A stretch of 64,000 bases of DNA from Bacillota bacterium. GTDB lineage: Bacteria > Bacillota > Clostridia > Lachnospirales > Lachnospiraceae. The notes below the pieces were generated by a model, which was not told where the DNA came from, searched no databases, and saw only the letters and a program-made list of their open reading frames with translations. Below are positions 51,172-60,175 of this stretch, piece by piece (position 1 is the first letter of the stretch; each line of letters begins with the position of its first letter). The stretch covers positions 46,439 to 110,438 of the forward strand of contig JAEZUR010000039.1 of assembly GCA_023420935.1 (NCBI GenBank). The letters run 5' to 3'. A program made the position numbers and the translations under genes.

Positions 51172-52245
51172 ATGAAGAGAATCGGGTTGTTAACCAGTGG
51201 CGGAGATTGTCAAAGTTTAAATGCTACAATGCGAGGAGTAGCGAAAAGTTTATACGAGACATACCCGGACGTTGTAATATATGGAATCCTAGAAGGCTAT
51301 AAAGGACTGATGTATGGTAATTATAAGAAGTTAAAGCCAGCAGATTTTTCGGGAATTTTAACCGAAGGTGGTACCATAATTGGAACTTCAAGACAACCAT
51401 TTAAACTTATGGGAGTACCAGATGAAAATGGTATGGATAAGGTAAAAGCAATGGTAGCTAACTATAAGCGATTAAAATTAGATTGTCTTGTTATCTTAGG
51501 AGGGAATGGAACTCATAAGACAGCTCATTTATTAAGCAATGAAGGGCTTAATATCGTAACTCTCCCTAAAACCATAGACAATGATATCTGGGGAACGGAT
51601 ATGACGTTTGGATTTCAGAGTGCTGTTAATATTGCAACTAGTGCAATCGATTGTATTCATACTACTGCGGCTTCCCACGGGCGAGTTTTTATTGTTGAAG
51701 TAATGGGACATAAAGTAGGATGGCTTACCCTACATGCTGGTATCGCTGGTGGTGCTGATATTATATTGATACCTGAGATACCATATGATATTGATTCGAT
51801 TACTGACGCCATACAAAAACGTGCGGAACAGGGAAAACGGTTTTCTATCTTAGCAGTTGCGGAAGGAGCGATATCCAAGGAGGATTCCCTTTTAACCAAG
51901 AAAGAATTAAAGGAAAAATATAAGAATTCACCTTTCCCATCTATTTCGTACAAGATTGGTAAGGAAATTGAACAAAAGTGTGGACATGAAGTGCGTATCA
52001 CCGTTCCTGGTCATACGCAACGAGGGGGCAGTCCATGTGCATATGATAGAGTGCTTTCTAGTAGACTCGGTGCAGCTGCAGCGAACCTAATTAAAGAAGA
52101 AAAGTTTGGCTATATGGTTGGAATTTGTAATAATGAAATCATGCCGATACCATTATCGGAAGTAGCAGGGAAGTTAAAAATGGTGGAGCCAAAATCTTCA
52201 ATTATTAAAGAAGCCAAATCCCTAGGCATTAATTTCGGTGATTAG
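51172..52245 (+). CDS. 6-phosphofructokinase family protein
   Basis: Phosphorylates fructose-6-phosphate in glycolysis, 357 aa. LLTSGGDCQSLNATMRG is the N-terminal nucleotide loop, PKTIDNDIWGTDMTFGF the catalytic Asp region, EVMGHKVGWLTLHAGIAGGAD and PGHTQRGGSPCAYDRVLSSRLG the sugar-phosphate sites. Two diagnostic spots are mixed: the Lys of PKTIDND is the form usual in PPi-dependent enzymes (PGTIDND in ATP-PfkA), while ILGGNGTHKTA keeps the small Gly in place of the Asp of PPi enzymes. The phosphoryl donor is therefore uncertain. The gene is alone, with an AGAAAGGATGAGG site. Confidence 0.9.
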   Translation: MKRIGLLTSGGDCQSLNATMRGVAKSLYETYPDVVIYGILEGYKGLMYGNYKKLKPADFSGILTEGGTIIGTSRQPFKLMGVPDENGMDKVKAMVANYKRLKLDCLVILGGNGTHKTAHLLSNEGLNIVTLPKTIDNDIWGTDMTFGFQSAVNIATSAIDCIHTTAASHGRVFIVEVMGHKVGWLTLHAGIAGGADIILIPEIPYDIDSITDAIQKRAEQGKRFSILAVAEGAISKEDSLLTKKELKEKYKNSPFPSISYKIGKEIEQKCGHEVRITVPGHTQRGGSPCAYDRVLSSRLGAAAANLIKEEKFGYMVGICNNEIMPIPLSEVAGKLKMVEPKSSIIKEAKSLGINFGD

Positions 52246-52307
52246 CATTTATTTTGTGTTGCCATTTAAGCTATCTCTTGATACAATTAGAGGGTTAAGG
52301 TAGAAAA

Positions 52308-52360
52308 CAACATGTCATGATTCATAAGCCCAAGTGAAATGTTGTGTTGATAAAGTGGGC
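52308..52360 (+). promoter_or_regulatory. Overlapping hairpins in the dnaX leader
   Basis: ACAACAT-TCA pairs with TGA-ATGTTGT (52308 to about 52349), and GCCCA (52328-52332) pairs with TGGGC (52356-52360). The two cannot form together; the second reaches to within 16 bases of the start codon. Confidence 0.35.
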
Positions 52361-52375
52361 AGATGGGAGTTAACA

Positions 52376-53953
52376 ATGTCATATACTGCACTATATAGAA
52401 AATTTCGCCCTAGTGATTTTGGGGACGTAAAAGGACAAGATCATATTGTTACTACTCTTAAGAATCAGATTAAAGCCAATCGTGTTGGGCATGCTTATCT
52501 TTTCTGTGGAACGAGAGGTACTGGTAAAACTACCATTGCTAAGATATTTGCCAAGACGGTAAATTGTGAACATCCAGTGGATGGTGGACCATGTAACGAA
52601 TGTAGCATGTGTAACACAATTAATAACCAGACATCCATGAACGTAATAGAAATAGATGCAGCATCCAATAATGGTGTGGATAATATTCGTGAAATTATAG
52701 ATGAAGTTCAATATTCTCCAACCGAAGGAAAATATAAAGTATATATTATAGATGAGGTTCATATGTTGTCCACAGGAGCGTTTAATGCTCTTTTGAAAAC
52801 ATTGGAAGAACCGCCAGCCTATGTATTATTTATTCTGGCAACCACAGAGGCGCATAAGATTCCGATTACCATATTATCAAGGTGCCAAAGATATGATTTT
52901 AAGAGAATTACAATCGATATTATAGCAGCTAGATTGCAGGAACTAACACAGAAAGAACAGGTTGAGTCAGAGGAGAAAGCAATACGTTATATTGCCAAGG
53001 CAGCAGATGGCTCCATGAGAGATGGACTAAGTCTTTTGGATCAGTGTATTGCATTTTATCTTGGTCAGAAGTTGACCTATGATAAAGTACTAGAAGTGTT
53101 AGGTGCAGTGGATGTTGAGATATTTAGTAAAATGCTTAAAAATATTATTCAAGGTGATATTGTTTCGTGTATCGAGCAATTAGAAGAGATGATTATTCTT
53201 GGACGTGAATTAGGTCAGTTTGTGTTAGATTTTACTTGGTATCTTCGTAATTTACTTTTAGTAAAAACATCTGATCAGGCAACAGAAATTATTGACGCGT
53301 CTAGCGAACAGCTTACATTACTAAGACAGGAAGCATCTTTGGTAGATGCGGAAACCTTGATGCGATATATTCGAGTGTTATCCGAATTATCCAATCAGGT
53401 TAAATACGCGACTCAGAAAAGAGTAATTGTTGAGATTGCATTAATTAAATTATGTAGACCAGCTATGGAGACTAACTATGATTCTATTTTGAACCGACTT
53501 CGTTTGATTGAGAAGCAGCTAGAAAATGGAGTACAAGTACAAACTGTGACAACCAACCAGACGATAGCAACCAAGCCTCAAGAGAATCCCGAAGAAGAAA
53601 GTATACCAAATAAAGAAATATTAGCTAAGGCCATTCCAGAAGAATTACAAGCAGTTGCGAAAGGTTGGAATCGAGTTATGGCAAATGTTTCATCACCTGT
53701 TCGCGCAATGATGACCAGTGCGAAACCAAGTCTTGGATCGGGGAATACTCTTATGTTGGTTTTTTCAGATGAACTAGAGAAGAATTTTATAGAAAAAGAA
53801 GACCATTTACAAGAAATAATTAATACCATAAGAAATCAAATTATGCGAGAAGTGCAAGTTGAAACAAAGTTTATCAGTCAAGAGCAACAATCTTCACATG
53901 GAGTTGTTGACTTGACCAAAATAATAAAAATGGAAATAGAATATGAAGATTAA
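52376..53953 (+). CDS. dnaX: DNA polymerase III subunit gamma/tau
   Basis: Clamp-loader ATPase, 525 aa. MSYTALYRKFRPSDFGDVKGQDHI is the canonical start; GTRGTGKTTIAKIF is Walker A (about 45-58); the zinc Cys CEHPVDGGPCNECSMC, DEVHMLS (Walker B) and the AAA+ arginine region follow. The C-terminal 170 residues bind the polymerase core in tau. No A-rich slippery site for the short gamma form was found. The start at 52376 is chosen (GGGAG eight bases upstream); 14 further codons upstream are open but unlike the family. It precedes ebfC and recR as in most Firmicutes. Confidence 0.97.
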   Translation: MSYTALYRKFRPSDFGDVKGQDHIVTTLKNQIKANRVGHAYLFCGTRGTGKTTIAKIFAKTVNCEHPVDGGPCNECSMCNTINNQTSMNVIEIDAASNNGVDNIREIIDEVQYSPTEGKYKVYIIDEVHMLSTGAFNALLKTLEEPPAYVLFILATTEAHKIPITILSRCQRYDFKRITIDIIAARLQELTQKEQVESEEKAIRYIAKAADGSMRDGLSLLDQCIAFYLGQKLTYDKVLEVLGAVDVEIFSKMLKNIIQGDIVSCIEQLEEMIILGRELGQFVLDFTWYLRNLLLVKTSDQATEIIDASSEQLTLLRQEASLVDAETLMRYIRVLSELSNQVKYATQKRVIVEIALIKLCRPAMETNYDSILNRLRLIEKQLENGVQVQTVTTNQTIATKPQENPEEESIPNKEILAKAIPEELQAVAKGWNRVMANVSSPVRAMMTSAKPSLGSGNTLMLVFSDELEKNFIEKEDHLQEIINTIRNQIMREVQVETKFISQEQQSSHGVVDLTKIIKMEIEYED

Positions 53954-53989
53954 GTATATATTCTATGCAATAATAAGGAGGATTTAATA

Positions 53990-54346
53990 ATGGCAAAACG
54001 TGGAGGATTTCCTGGAGGAGCAATGCCAGGTAATATGAATAACCTGATGAAACAGGCACAAAGAATGCAAAAACAAATGGAAGAGAAAACAAAAGAGATA
54101 GAGGAAAAAGAATGGGAAGCAACCGCTGGAGGCGGTGCCGTTACTGTTCGTGTTTCAGGAAAGAAAGAATTAGTTTCAGTTAAATTATCTCAAGAAGTAG
54201 TGGATCCAGACGATATTGAAATGTTAGAAGATCTAATTGTAGCAGCTACCAATGAAGCACTTAGACAGATGGAAGATGAATCTTCACAAGCCATGAGTTC
54301 CATTACAGGTGGTTTAGGCGGTCTTGGGGGCGGATTTCCGTTCTAA
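53990..54346 (+). CDS. ebfC: YbaB/EbfC nucleoid-associated protein
   Basis: DNA-binding protein of the dnaX-recR region, 118 aa. Gly/Met-rich N-terminus (RGGFPGGAMPGNMNNLMKQAQRMQKQMEE) leads to EWEATAGGGAVTVRVSGKKELVSVKL and DPDDIEMLEDLIVAATNEAL, the family core. The C-terminus is Gly-rich (GGLGGLGGGFPF). AAGGAGG lies before the ATG. A terminator follows, so recR, 1.5 kb on, has its own start. Confidence 0.95.
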   Translation: MAKRGGFPGGAMPGNMNNLMKQAQRMQKQMEEKTKEIEEKEWEATAGGGAVTVRVSGKKELVSVKLSQEVVDPDDIEMLEDLIVAATNEALRQMEDESSQAMSSITGGLGGLGGGFPF

Positions 54347-54408
54347 TTGAGGAATTTAAGTAAGATTGACAAGTAATATAAATTAAGAAACACCCTTTGA
54401 AATATTGA

Positions 54409-54461
54409 ACTGACCTTTAATAGTTAGAATTAAGAATTTAACTTTTAAAGGTCAGTTTTTT
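54409..54461 (+). terminator. Terminator after ebfC
   Basis: ACTGACCTTTAA (54409-54420) pairs perfectly with TTAAAGGTCAGT (54445-54456), then six T. It may also act on the convergent M23 gene. Confidence 0.8.
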
Positions 54462-54499
54462 ATGTGTACATTTCCTATATTTATAATTGATATGTAATC

Positions 54500-55708
54500 C
54501 TATGGATTAGGAACTGGTGATATGGAAGGTAATAAAAATGTTTGAGGCTCAGGAGGGCTAGTAGGTGGAGCTGTAGGATCCAAAGTTGGGAGCAATGGGG
54601 ATAAAGGCTGTGGTGAAGGCATATAAGTGGATTCTGGATGTGACTTAAGAAATTGTCTGAACTCTTCTGCAGCAGGATCTCGGAATTCATATACGCGTGA
54701 ATACTCTTTGGTTTCTAAGTTCTTCACTGTTTCAATGCGATTTTTATAAAGGAATTTAGTGAGTGCATAGCAATTAACCCATATTTCATTGTTACACTCC
54801 TTTTGTGATTCGTCAAATACTAATTGAAGACCCCAGTGTAGATGAGGTGTTTCGATATTATTTACATTTTCTTTTGCGCTATATCCAGTATGGCCAAGAT
54901 ATCCAATCACATCGCCCGCCTGCACGATACTACCAACCACCAAGGACTTATTGTAGGGGAAGTTCTTTCTTAAATGGGCATAATAGTAATACCGTTTCTT
55001 ATCAAAGCTTCGAATTCCGATCCGCCATCCTCCATACTGATTCCAGCCAAGGATTTCTACATAACCAGATTCAATAGCAATAATGGGGGTACCTGTTTGC
55101 CCCATCATATCATGACCAAGGTGGATTCGTTTAAAACCATAACTTCTGGAACTACCAAAGTCATCAAAATCACTATAACCATAAAATTTTGCTATGGGTG
55201 AGAATCCTTTTAAGCCATATTGATGTACCCAAACTTTTTGCTCTGGGTTGGTTTCGTCAGGAATCTGAATGTCATATTCCCCCACTAACCCGCCTAGAAC
55301 AGCAGAATAAGCTTCGTAATAATAATTATAGTATTTCATTTTCTCGGTTAAGGAATCAATGGTTTCCTCGCAGTCCTTTAATTTTTGAACCACTTGTTTA
55401 AGATCCTTTTCTTTGTATTTAGAAAAGTCTCCACCATATCTTGCACCTAGATAAGCCAGTAGTTCGATCCAATTAACATGGACTTCATCGGAATAGGATT
55501 CTACATCATAGTTATAGGCGGAATTCAATGCGGAATAAGTAACATTAAATTCAACCCACTTAATGTAATCCTTATCCGTTTCGGCAGATGGTTTAAATAC
55601 TGACATGACGGCAGGTGCCTTTTTTAAACATAGACCAGCAAACAGTGCAAGAGATATAAAAATAAGTTCAAATATAATACCAAGTACAAGCTTATTGTAT
55701 TTCTTCAT
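54500..55708 (-). CDS. M23 (LytM) metallopeptidase with Pro-rich tail
   Basis: Membrane-anchored peptidoglycan endopeptidase, 402 aa. A signal anchor is at about 7-28. A helical region with coiled segments (about 45-150) precedes the M23 domain (about 185-310). Zinc ligands are intact: H..D in HLGHDMMGQTG and HxH in PHLHWGLQL; AHLRKNFPY holds the other catalytic His. The tail after about residue 360 is rich in Pro/Ser/Thr (PSPQPLSPLLPTLDPTAPP). It lies alone on the minus strand between ebfC and recR, interrupting the normal dnaX-ebfC-recR order. Confidence 0.9.
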   Translation of the reverse strand: MKKYNKLVLGIIFELIFISLALFAGLCLKKAPAVMSVFKPSAETDKDYIKWVEFNVTYSALNSAYNYDVESYSDEVHVNWIELLAYLGARYGGDFSKYKEKDLKQVVQKLKDCEETIDSLTEKMKYYNYYYEAYSAVLGGLVGEYDIQIPDETNPEQKVWVHQYGLKGFSPIAKFYGYSDFDDFGSSRSYGFKRIHLGHDMMGQTGTPIIAIESGYVEILGWNQYGGWRIGIRSFDKKRYYYYAHLRKNFPYNKSLVVGSIVQAGDVIGYLGHTGYSAKENVNNIETPHLHWGLQLVFDESQKECNNEIWVNCYALTKFLYKNRIETVKNLETKEYSRVYEFRDPAAEEFRQFLKSHPESTYMPSPQPLSPLLPTLDPTAPPTSPPEPQTFLLPSISPVPNP

Positions 55709-55835
55709 AATCTATACTCCAAAGATTGACTATAGTAGTATAGTATGTTTTAAATTAGATTCCTATTACAAATATACACTTGTAAAAGTAGCATTTTTAA
55801 AGTATGATAAATCAAGATGAAAGGATGGACATACC

Positions 55836-56432
55836 ATGGATTATTACAGTAGCCAGATAAGTAAGTTAATAGAAGAGTTATCGAGACTTCCAGGAATTGG
55901 CGCTAAATCAGCGCAACGATTGGCGTTTCATATTATAAATATGCCAGAAGATCAAGTTCAAAAATTATCTGTTTCTATAATCGAAGCAAAGAAAAATATA
56001 AAGTATTGTAAAGACTGTTGTACACTAACAGATAGAGAGTTATGCCCTATCTGTAGTAGCGAGAAACGAAGTAAAAAACAGATTATGGTTGTGGAGAATC
56101 CAAGAGATCTTGCAGCTTACGAGAAAACTCAAAAGTATGAAGGTGTTTATCATGTGCTACACGGAGCTATCTCACCTATGCTAGGAATAGGACCAGGAGA
56201 TATTCGATTGAAGGAACTGATGCTTCGACTTCAAGGGGATGTGGATGAAGTGATTATTGCAACGAACTCCAGTCTTGAAGGTGAGACCACGGCAATGTAT
56301 ATTAGTAAATTAATAAAACCAACAGGGATAAAAGTTAGTAGAATCGCCAGCGGTGTACCAGTTGGTGGAGATTTAGAGTATATTGATGAAGTTACTTTAC
56401 TACGTGCACTGGAAGGTAGAATTGAATTATAA
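55836..56432 (+). CDS. recR: Recombination mediator protein RecR
   Basis: Ring-forming DNA repair protein acting with RecO/RecF to load RecA. N-terminal helix-hairpin-helix (LPGIGAKSAQRLAFHI), zinc Cys CKDCC...CPIC (about 57-72), Toprim domain (IMVVENPRDLAAYEKT, GDVDEVIIATNSSLEGETTAMYI) and the final SGVPVGGDLEYIDEVTLLRALEGR. 198 aa is standard. ATG at 55836 has GAAAGGATGG upstream. Confidence 0.98.
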   Translation: MDYYSSQISKLIEELSRLPGIGAKSAQRLAFHIINMPEDQVQKLSVSIIEAKKNIKYCKDCCTLTDRELCPICSSEKRSKKQIMVVENPRDLAAYEKTQKYEGVYHVLHGAISPMLGIGPGDIRLKELMLRLQGDVDEVIIATNSSLEGETTAMYISKLIKPTGIKVSRIASGVPVGGDLEYIDEVTLLRALEGRIEL

Positions 56433-56494
56433 AATGTTAGACCAAGGATAGAAAATAAAAAGAATTTAGTTAATCGCATAACTAAAACATCAAT

Positions 56495-56527
56495 AAATCG
56501 CTGTAGGCACCTGGCCTACAGCGATTT
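56495..56527. terminator. Terminator between recR and the ferritin-like gene
   Basis: Thirteen-pair perfect stem AAATCGCTGTAGG / CCTACAGCGATTT (56495-56507 with 56515-56527). It stands between convergent genes; the T-run is short on the right and A-runs on the left suit the minus strand. Confidence 0.75.
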
Positions 56528-56560
56528 GTCTTAAAGGGGGAGTTTTTTTACAGTTCATTT

Positions 56561-57082
56561 CTAAGTAATACTTCTAAAAAATTCTGGTATATATTGATTT
56601 ATGGAATATTTGTTAATTAAGTAATTGTATTTTGTAGCATGCTTCATTTCATCTGTTATAATTCTTAATATAATGTCTCGATAAAATCGATTAGGAATCC
56701 CTTCTCGTATAATACGATACTTCTCCATAGTATCCAGTTCACTAAAGACAGCTTTGTTAATTCCGTCTAAATAGGAAGATGGAAGAATGTAGTCATTACC
56801 ATCGGCAGCTGGTATCTCTGTTTGGGTATAATATTTATAGATCTCGCGAAACCAAATTCTGTGTTGCATTTCATCATTTCGAATAGATTCGATAATAGCA
56901 ACATCTTCTGGTGTTGGAGCTACGTTAATTAAGTAGTTATATTTAACTTCATCACCACGTTCATCTTGTACAGCCTCAGCTATTAATTTTAAGGCATTAC
57001 TAAATGCTTCGTCTGTAAAATCCATTCCATATTTTGAACAATACATGCAAGGATCTGCATACTGACTATTAAAAAAAGGCAT
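56561..57082 (-). CDS. Ferritin-like diiron-type protein
   Basis: 173-aa four-helix protein of the ferritin-like superfamily. Two Glu/ExxH pairs are seen: DERGDEVKYNYLI with RNDEMQHRIWFREIY (first half), and SELDTMEKYRIIRE with TDEMKHATKYNYLI (second half), the arrangement of rubrerythrin-type diiron sites. A CMYC pair occurs near the N-terminus (about 12-15) but no rubredoxin domain. Likely role is iron or peroxide handling, or it belongs to the Firmicute DUF-type ferritin-like group of unknown job. The ribosome site is weak (TGGAATGA). Confidence 0.8.
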   Translation of the reverse strand: MPFFNSQYADPCMYCSKYGMDFTDEAFSNALKLIAEAVQDERGDEVKYNYLINVAPTPEDVAIIESIRNDEMQHRIWFREIYKYYTQTEIPAADGNDYILPSSYLDGINKAVFSELDTMEKYRIIREGIPNRFYRDIILRIITDEMKHATKYNYLINKYSINQYIPEFFRSIT

Positions 57083-57243
57083 GATATCATTCCAGTCTCA
57101 AACTCTTAATTCAATATATGAGGAGAAAGTTAATGTGTTCGAAGATAGAAAACACATAAAAATTTCAGAAATACAGATATTATCTTTAGTAATACATTAT
57201 GCTGTAGGACAAGTAACCTACAATGAGAAATGAGGATAAAAAT

Positions 57244-59019
57244 ATGTATAAAAAATGTGTGAATCAATGTATAAAATGCAGAGTGAAAAAGAAAAGGTTA
57301 ATGGAAACATGTGATGTAAAGGTGTTGTTAATGATGGCTGCGATAGCGGGAGCAGCCACAACATCGATACTATATTGTAGATGCAGGAAAACAAGTAAAA
57401 AAAGTGTAGCTGAAAAGGTAGTTTTTAACAAAGATATTAAAGGCAGAGATGCATATTTCATAGGTGGAGGTTTAGCTTCCTTAGCAGGAGCAGCTTATTT
57501 AATAAGAGACTGTGGATTTTCAGGTAAGAATATTCATGTTTTTGAAGGGATGCATATTTTAGGAGGAAGTAATGATGGAGCAGGAGACATAACCAATGGA
57601 TTTATTTGCCGCGGCGGAAGAATGTTAAATGAAGAAACTTATGAGAATTTCTGGGAACTGTTTTCCACCATTCCATCATTGAATTGGAAAGAAAAAAGTG
57701 TAACGGAGGAAATTCTTAATTTCGATCATCTTCACCCTACACATGCACAGGCTAGACTGGTTGACAAGAATGGAAACATCCTTGATGTAACCAGTATGGG
57801 ATTTAATTGTGCAGATCGTATTGCGTTAGGAAAATTAATAGTGACTCCCGAAGAAAAACTAGATGATATAACTATTGAGGACTGGTTTTCCAAAACTCCA
57901 CATTTCTTTCATACTAATTTCTGGTATATGTGGCAAACCACCTTTGCATTTCAAAGATGGTCTAGCGTATTTGAATTTAAGCGCTATATGAATCGTATGA
58001 TCCTAGAGTTTTCAAGAATTGAAACATTAGAAGGAGTAACTCGCACTCCGTATAATCAATACGAGTCAGTGATTTTACCGTTAAAAACTTATTTAGAAGA
58101 TCATAATGTTGACTTTAACATTTATGCTACCGTAACGGATATTGATTTTAAAGAAGATGATCAGATTACAGTAACTGCAATACATCTACAAGAGGGTGGG
58201 GAAGGAAGGGTTATAACGTTAAAAGAGGAAGATCTTTGCTTTATGACCAACGCTTGTATGACTGACAATGCTACGTTAGGCGATATGCATACGCCGCCAG
58301 AATACAAGCCAGTGAAACCAATGTCAGGTGAGTTATGGGCAAAAATAGCAGCTAAGAAAGATGGACTAGGAGATCCAACACCATTTTTCTCCTATCCAGA
58401 TGAAACGAATTGGGAAAGCTATACGGTAACATTAAAGGGAAATAAATTACTGAAACTAATCGAAGAATTCTCTGGTAATATTCCTGGAAGTGGAGCACTA
58501 ATGACCTTTAAAGATTCCAATTGGCTTATGAGTATCGTAGTTGCTGCCCAACCTCATTTTAAATCACAGTCCCTTGATACAACGGTATTCTGGGGCTATG
58601 GGTTATATACCGATCGGTATGGCGACTATATAAAGAAATTAATGAGAGATTGCACTGGGGAGGAGCTTTTGCTAGAATTGTTGCATCACTTGCATATAGA
58701 GGATAAGGCAGAGGAAATTATGAAAACGGTCATCAATGTAATACCATGTATGATGCCATTTGTTGGTGCACAATTTCAGCCGCGTAAGAAGTTGGATCGG
58801 CCAGATGTTGTACCAAAGGGATCGACCAATTTTGCAATGATCAGTCAGTTTGTTGAAATTCCAGAGGATATGGTATTTACTGAAGAGTATTCGGTCAGAG
58901 CAGCAAGAATAGCTGTATATACCCTACTTGGAATAAAAGGAAAGAAAATCTGCCCTGTAACTTCATATAATAGAAACAAAAAAGTCTTGCTTGCAGCATT
59001 GAAAAAAGCATATCGGTAA
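57244..59019 (+). CDS. Oleate hydratase / myosin-cross-reactive antigen homologue with N-terminal membrane helix
   Basis: FAD-dependent fatty acid hydratase family, adding water to the C9 double bond of unsaturated fatty acids. The dinucleotide-binding signature is AYFIGGGLASLAGAAYLIRD, followed by FEGMHILGGSNDGAG, GGRMLNEETYENFWELF, NFWYMWQTTFAFQRW and FVGAQFQPRKKLDRP near the end, all typical of the family. A basic N-terminal stretch and one hydrophobic helix (about residues 29-46, VKVLLMMAAIAGAATTSILY) precede the domain and would tether it to the membrane; most characterised relatives are soluble or peripheral. ATG at 57244 has GAGGA seven bases upstream (an earlier ATG at 57223 lacks one). 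Confidence 0.88.
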   Translation: MYKKCVNQCIKCRVKKKRLMETCDVKVLLMMAAIAGAATTSILYCRCRKTSKKSVAEKVVFNKDIKGRDAYFIGGGLASLAGAAYLIRDCGFSGKNIHVFEGMHILGGSNDGAGDITNGFICRGGRMLNEETYENFWELFSTIPSLNWKEKSVTEEILNFDHLHPTHAQARLVDKNGNILDVTSMGFNCADRIALGKLIVTPEEKLDDITIEDWFSKTPHFFHTNFWYMWQTTFAFQRWSSVFEFKRYMNRMILEFSRIETLEGVTRTPYNQYESVILPLKTYLEDHNVDFNIYATVTDIDFKEDDQITVTAIHLQEGGEGRVITLKEEDLCFMTNACMTDNATLGDMHTPPEYKPVKPMSGELWAKIAAKKDGLGDPTPFFSYPDETNWESYTVTLKGNKLLKLIEEFSGNIPGSGALMTFKDSNWLMSIVVAAQPHFKSQSLDTTVFWGYGLYTDRYGDYIKKLMRDCTGEELLLELLHHLHIEDKAEEIMKTVINVIPCMMPFVGAQFQPRKKLDRPDVVPKGSTNFAMISQFVEIPEDMVFTEEYSVRAARIAVYTLLGIKGKKICPVTSYNRNKKVLLAALKKAYR

Positions 59020-59029
59020 AAAGATATGC

Positions 59030-59065
59030 AAAAAAGAAGTTCCCATGGACGGGAACTTCTTTTTT
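59030..59065 (+). terminator. Terminator after the oleate hydratase homologue
   Basis: AAAAAAGAAGTTCCC pairs perfectly with GGGAACTTCTTTTTT around a six-base loop; symmetric A and T runs allow both directions. Confidence 0.85.
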
Positions 59066-59267
59066 GGTTAATGAGAGGGGGGAGTATTTCAAATGTATGA
59101 AAATCTCTTGCAAGTATTAGTATATAGAATAAATGTGACTTGAATGTGTACAATCCATAAAATAATTATAAAAGAGAGGGTTAAATATAAAAAATAAATA
59201 AACGAAACATAAATGATTTAGAAGAATGCATTCAAAGAGTAGTTACGAACCATTAGAATGATACAAA

Positions 59268-59831
59268 TTAGTCTATTTCTTTATGGGTGGAATAACGTAT
59301 GCCAAAGCAGATAAAATCTGCAAGTTTCATGACAATATCTAATCTAGTTGTTTGAAGTAGCATGTGATTTACCATGCCAGAAATATTTACAATTCCTGTT
59401 ATAAAAATATCTCCAACAGAAGGAAGTTCTTTATCGACTCCAATACCGGGATTCAGTGCTCCTTCGCCTAGAGTAATATAACCAATGTGATTTGTTGATC
59501 CTAAAGATGCATCGATGGCGATGATAAGAGCATTTTTATGATAGCGCTTAATATGCTGTATGGTATCTTTTAGATTCTTAGCGTGAACTGGATGTTCTAA
59601 TGTTCCGTAAATGGTGAAGGAGGAATGTTGAAGTTTGGATAATTTATAACCTATAATTGGTCCTAAACAATCACCAGTTGCTCGATCAGATCCAATACAT
59701 AAAAGAACAAGCTCACGTTTTTTATCAGAATTCTTCTTAATTAAAGAAGCTAGTGTATTACAAAATTCATAGATAGAATATTGCTCATTTGGATTATAGT
59801 AATATATTTTCTGATCCAATGTTTGATTCAT
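59268..59831 (-). CDS. yyaC: Spore protease YyaC family
   Basis: 187-aa protein of the YyaC family, related to the germination protease that degrades small acid-soluble spore proteins. LLCIGSDRATGDCLGPIIGYKL (with the conserved Asp), GTLEHPVHAKNL, AIDASLGSTNHIGYI and GEGALNPGIGVDKELPSVGD are characteristic. Role in sporulation is inferred from the family. It is transcribed alone on the minus strand; I could not identify a sporulation sigma promoter with confidence. Confidence 0.9.
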   Translation of the reverse strand: MNQTLDQKIYYYNPNEQYSIYEFCNTLASLIKKNSDKKRELVLLCIGSDRATGDCLGPIIGYKLSKLQHSSFTIYGTLEHPVHAKNLKDTIQHIKRYHKNALIIAIDASLGSTNHIGYITLGEGALNPGIGVDKELPSVGDIFITGIVNISGMVNHMLLQTTRLDIVMKLADFICFGIRYSTHKEID

Positions 59832-60175
59832 AGAATGACAACCTCACAAATTTGTATTTAATACATGTGTTTATATGGAAAGTATTCACAGACATTGGTA
59901 TATTTAGACTAGTAAAAAGAAGGAAAAAATCGCATTCTTTCACAAAATAAAAGGAAATACCATGTTTCTAAGTGAAAAAAAAGAAGTATATATTCGAAAT
60001 ATAATCTTTTTGGTATGTAAACCATCTAAAATGTAAAAACCTTACCCAAAAATAAGAGATTGATTTGACAAAAAAAGCATTCCTTCTATGCTAAGATACC
60101 CGTAGAGACTCGTAGTGCGTGTTTCTATTTCGAGACGATTTGTCCGTATAGCAAGTTAGAGAGGATGGAATTAAA
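59832..60175. other. Intergenic region between divergent genes
   Basis: No ORF. TTGACA (60065-60070) with TATGCT 16 bases on (60087-60092) may be a promoter for the LysM gene. The rest is AT-rich without clear repeats; the yyaC promoter must lie on its left side. Confidence 0.4.

Noticed and set aside
52246..52375. SRP RNA gene, which often lies before dnaX
   Set aside because: The conserved GGAAGGAAGCAGCC-type apical loop is absent.
52376..53953. Programmed frameshift in dnaX
   Set aside because: No A-rich slippery heptamer with a following stem was found in the C-terminal half.
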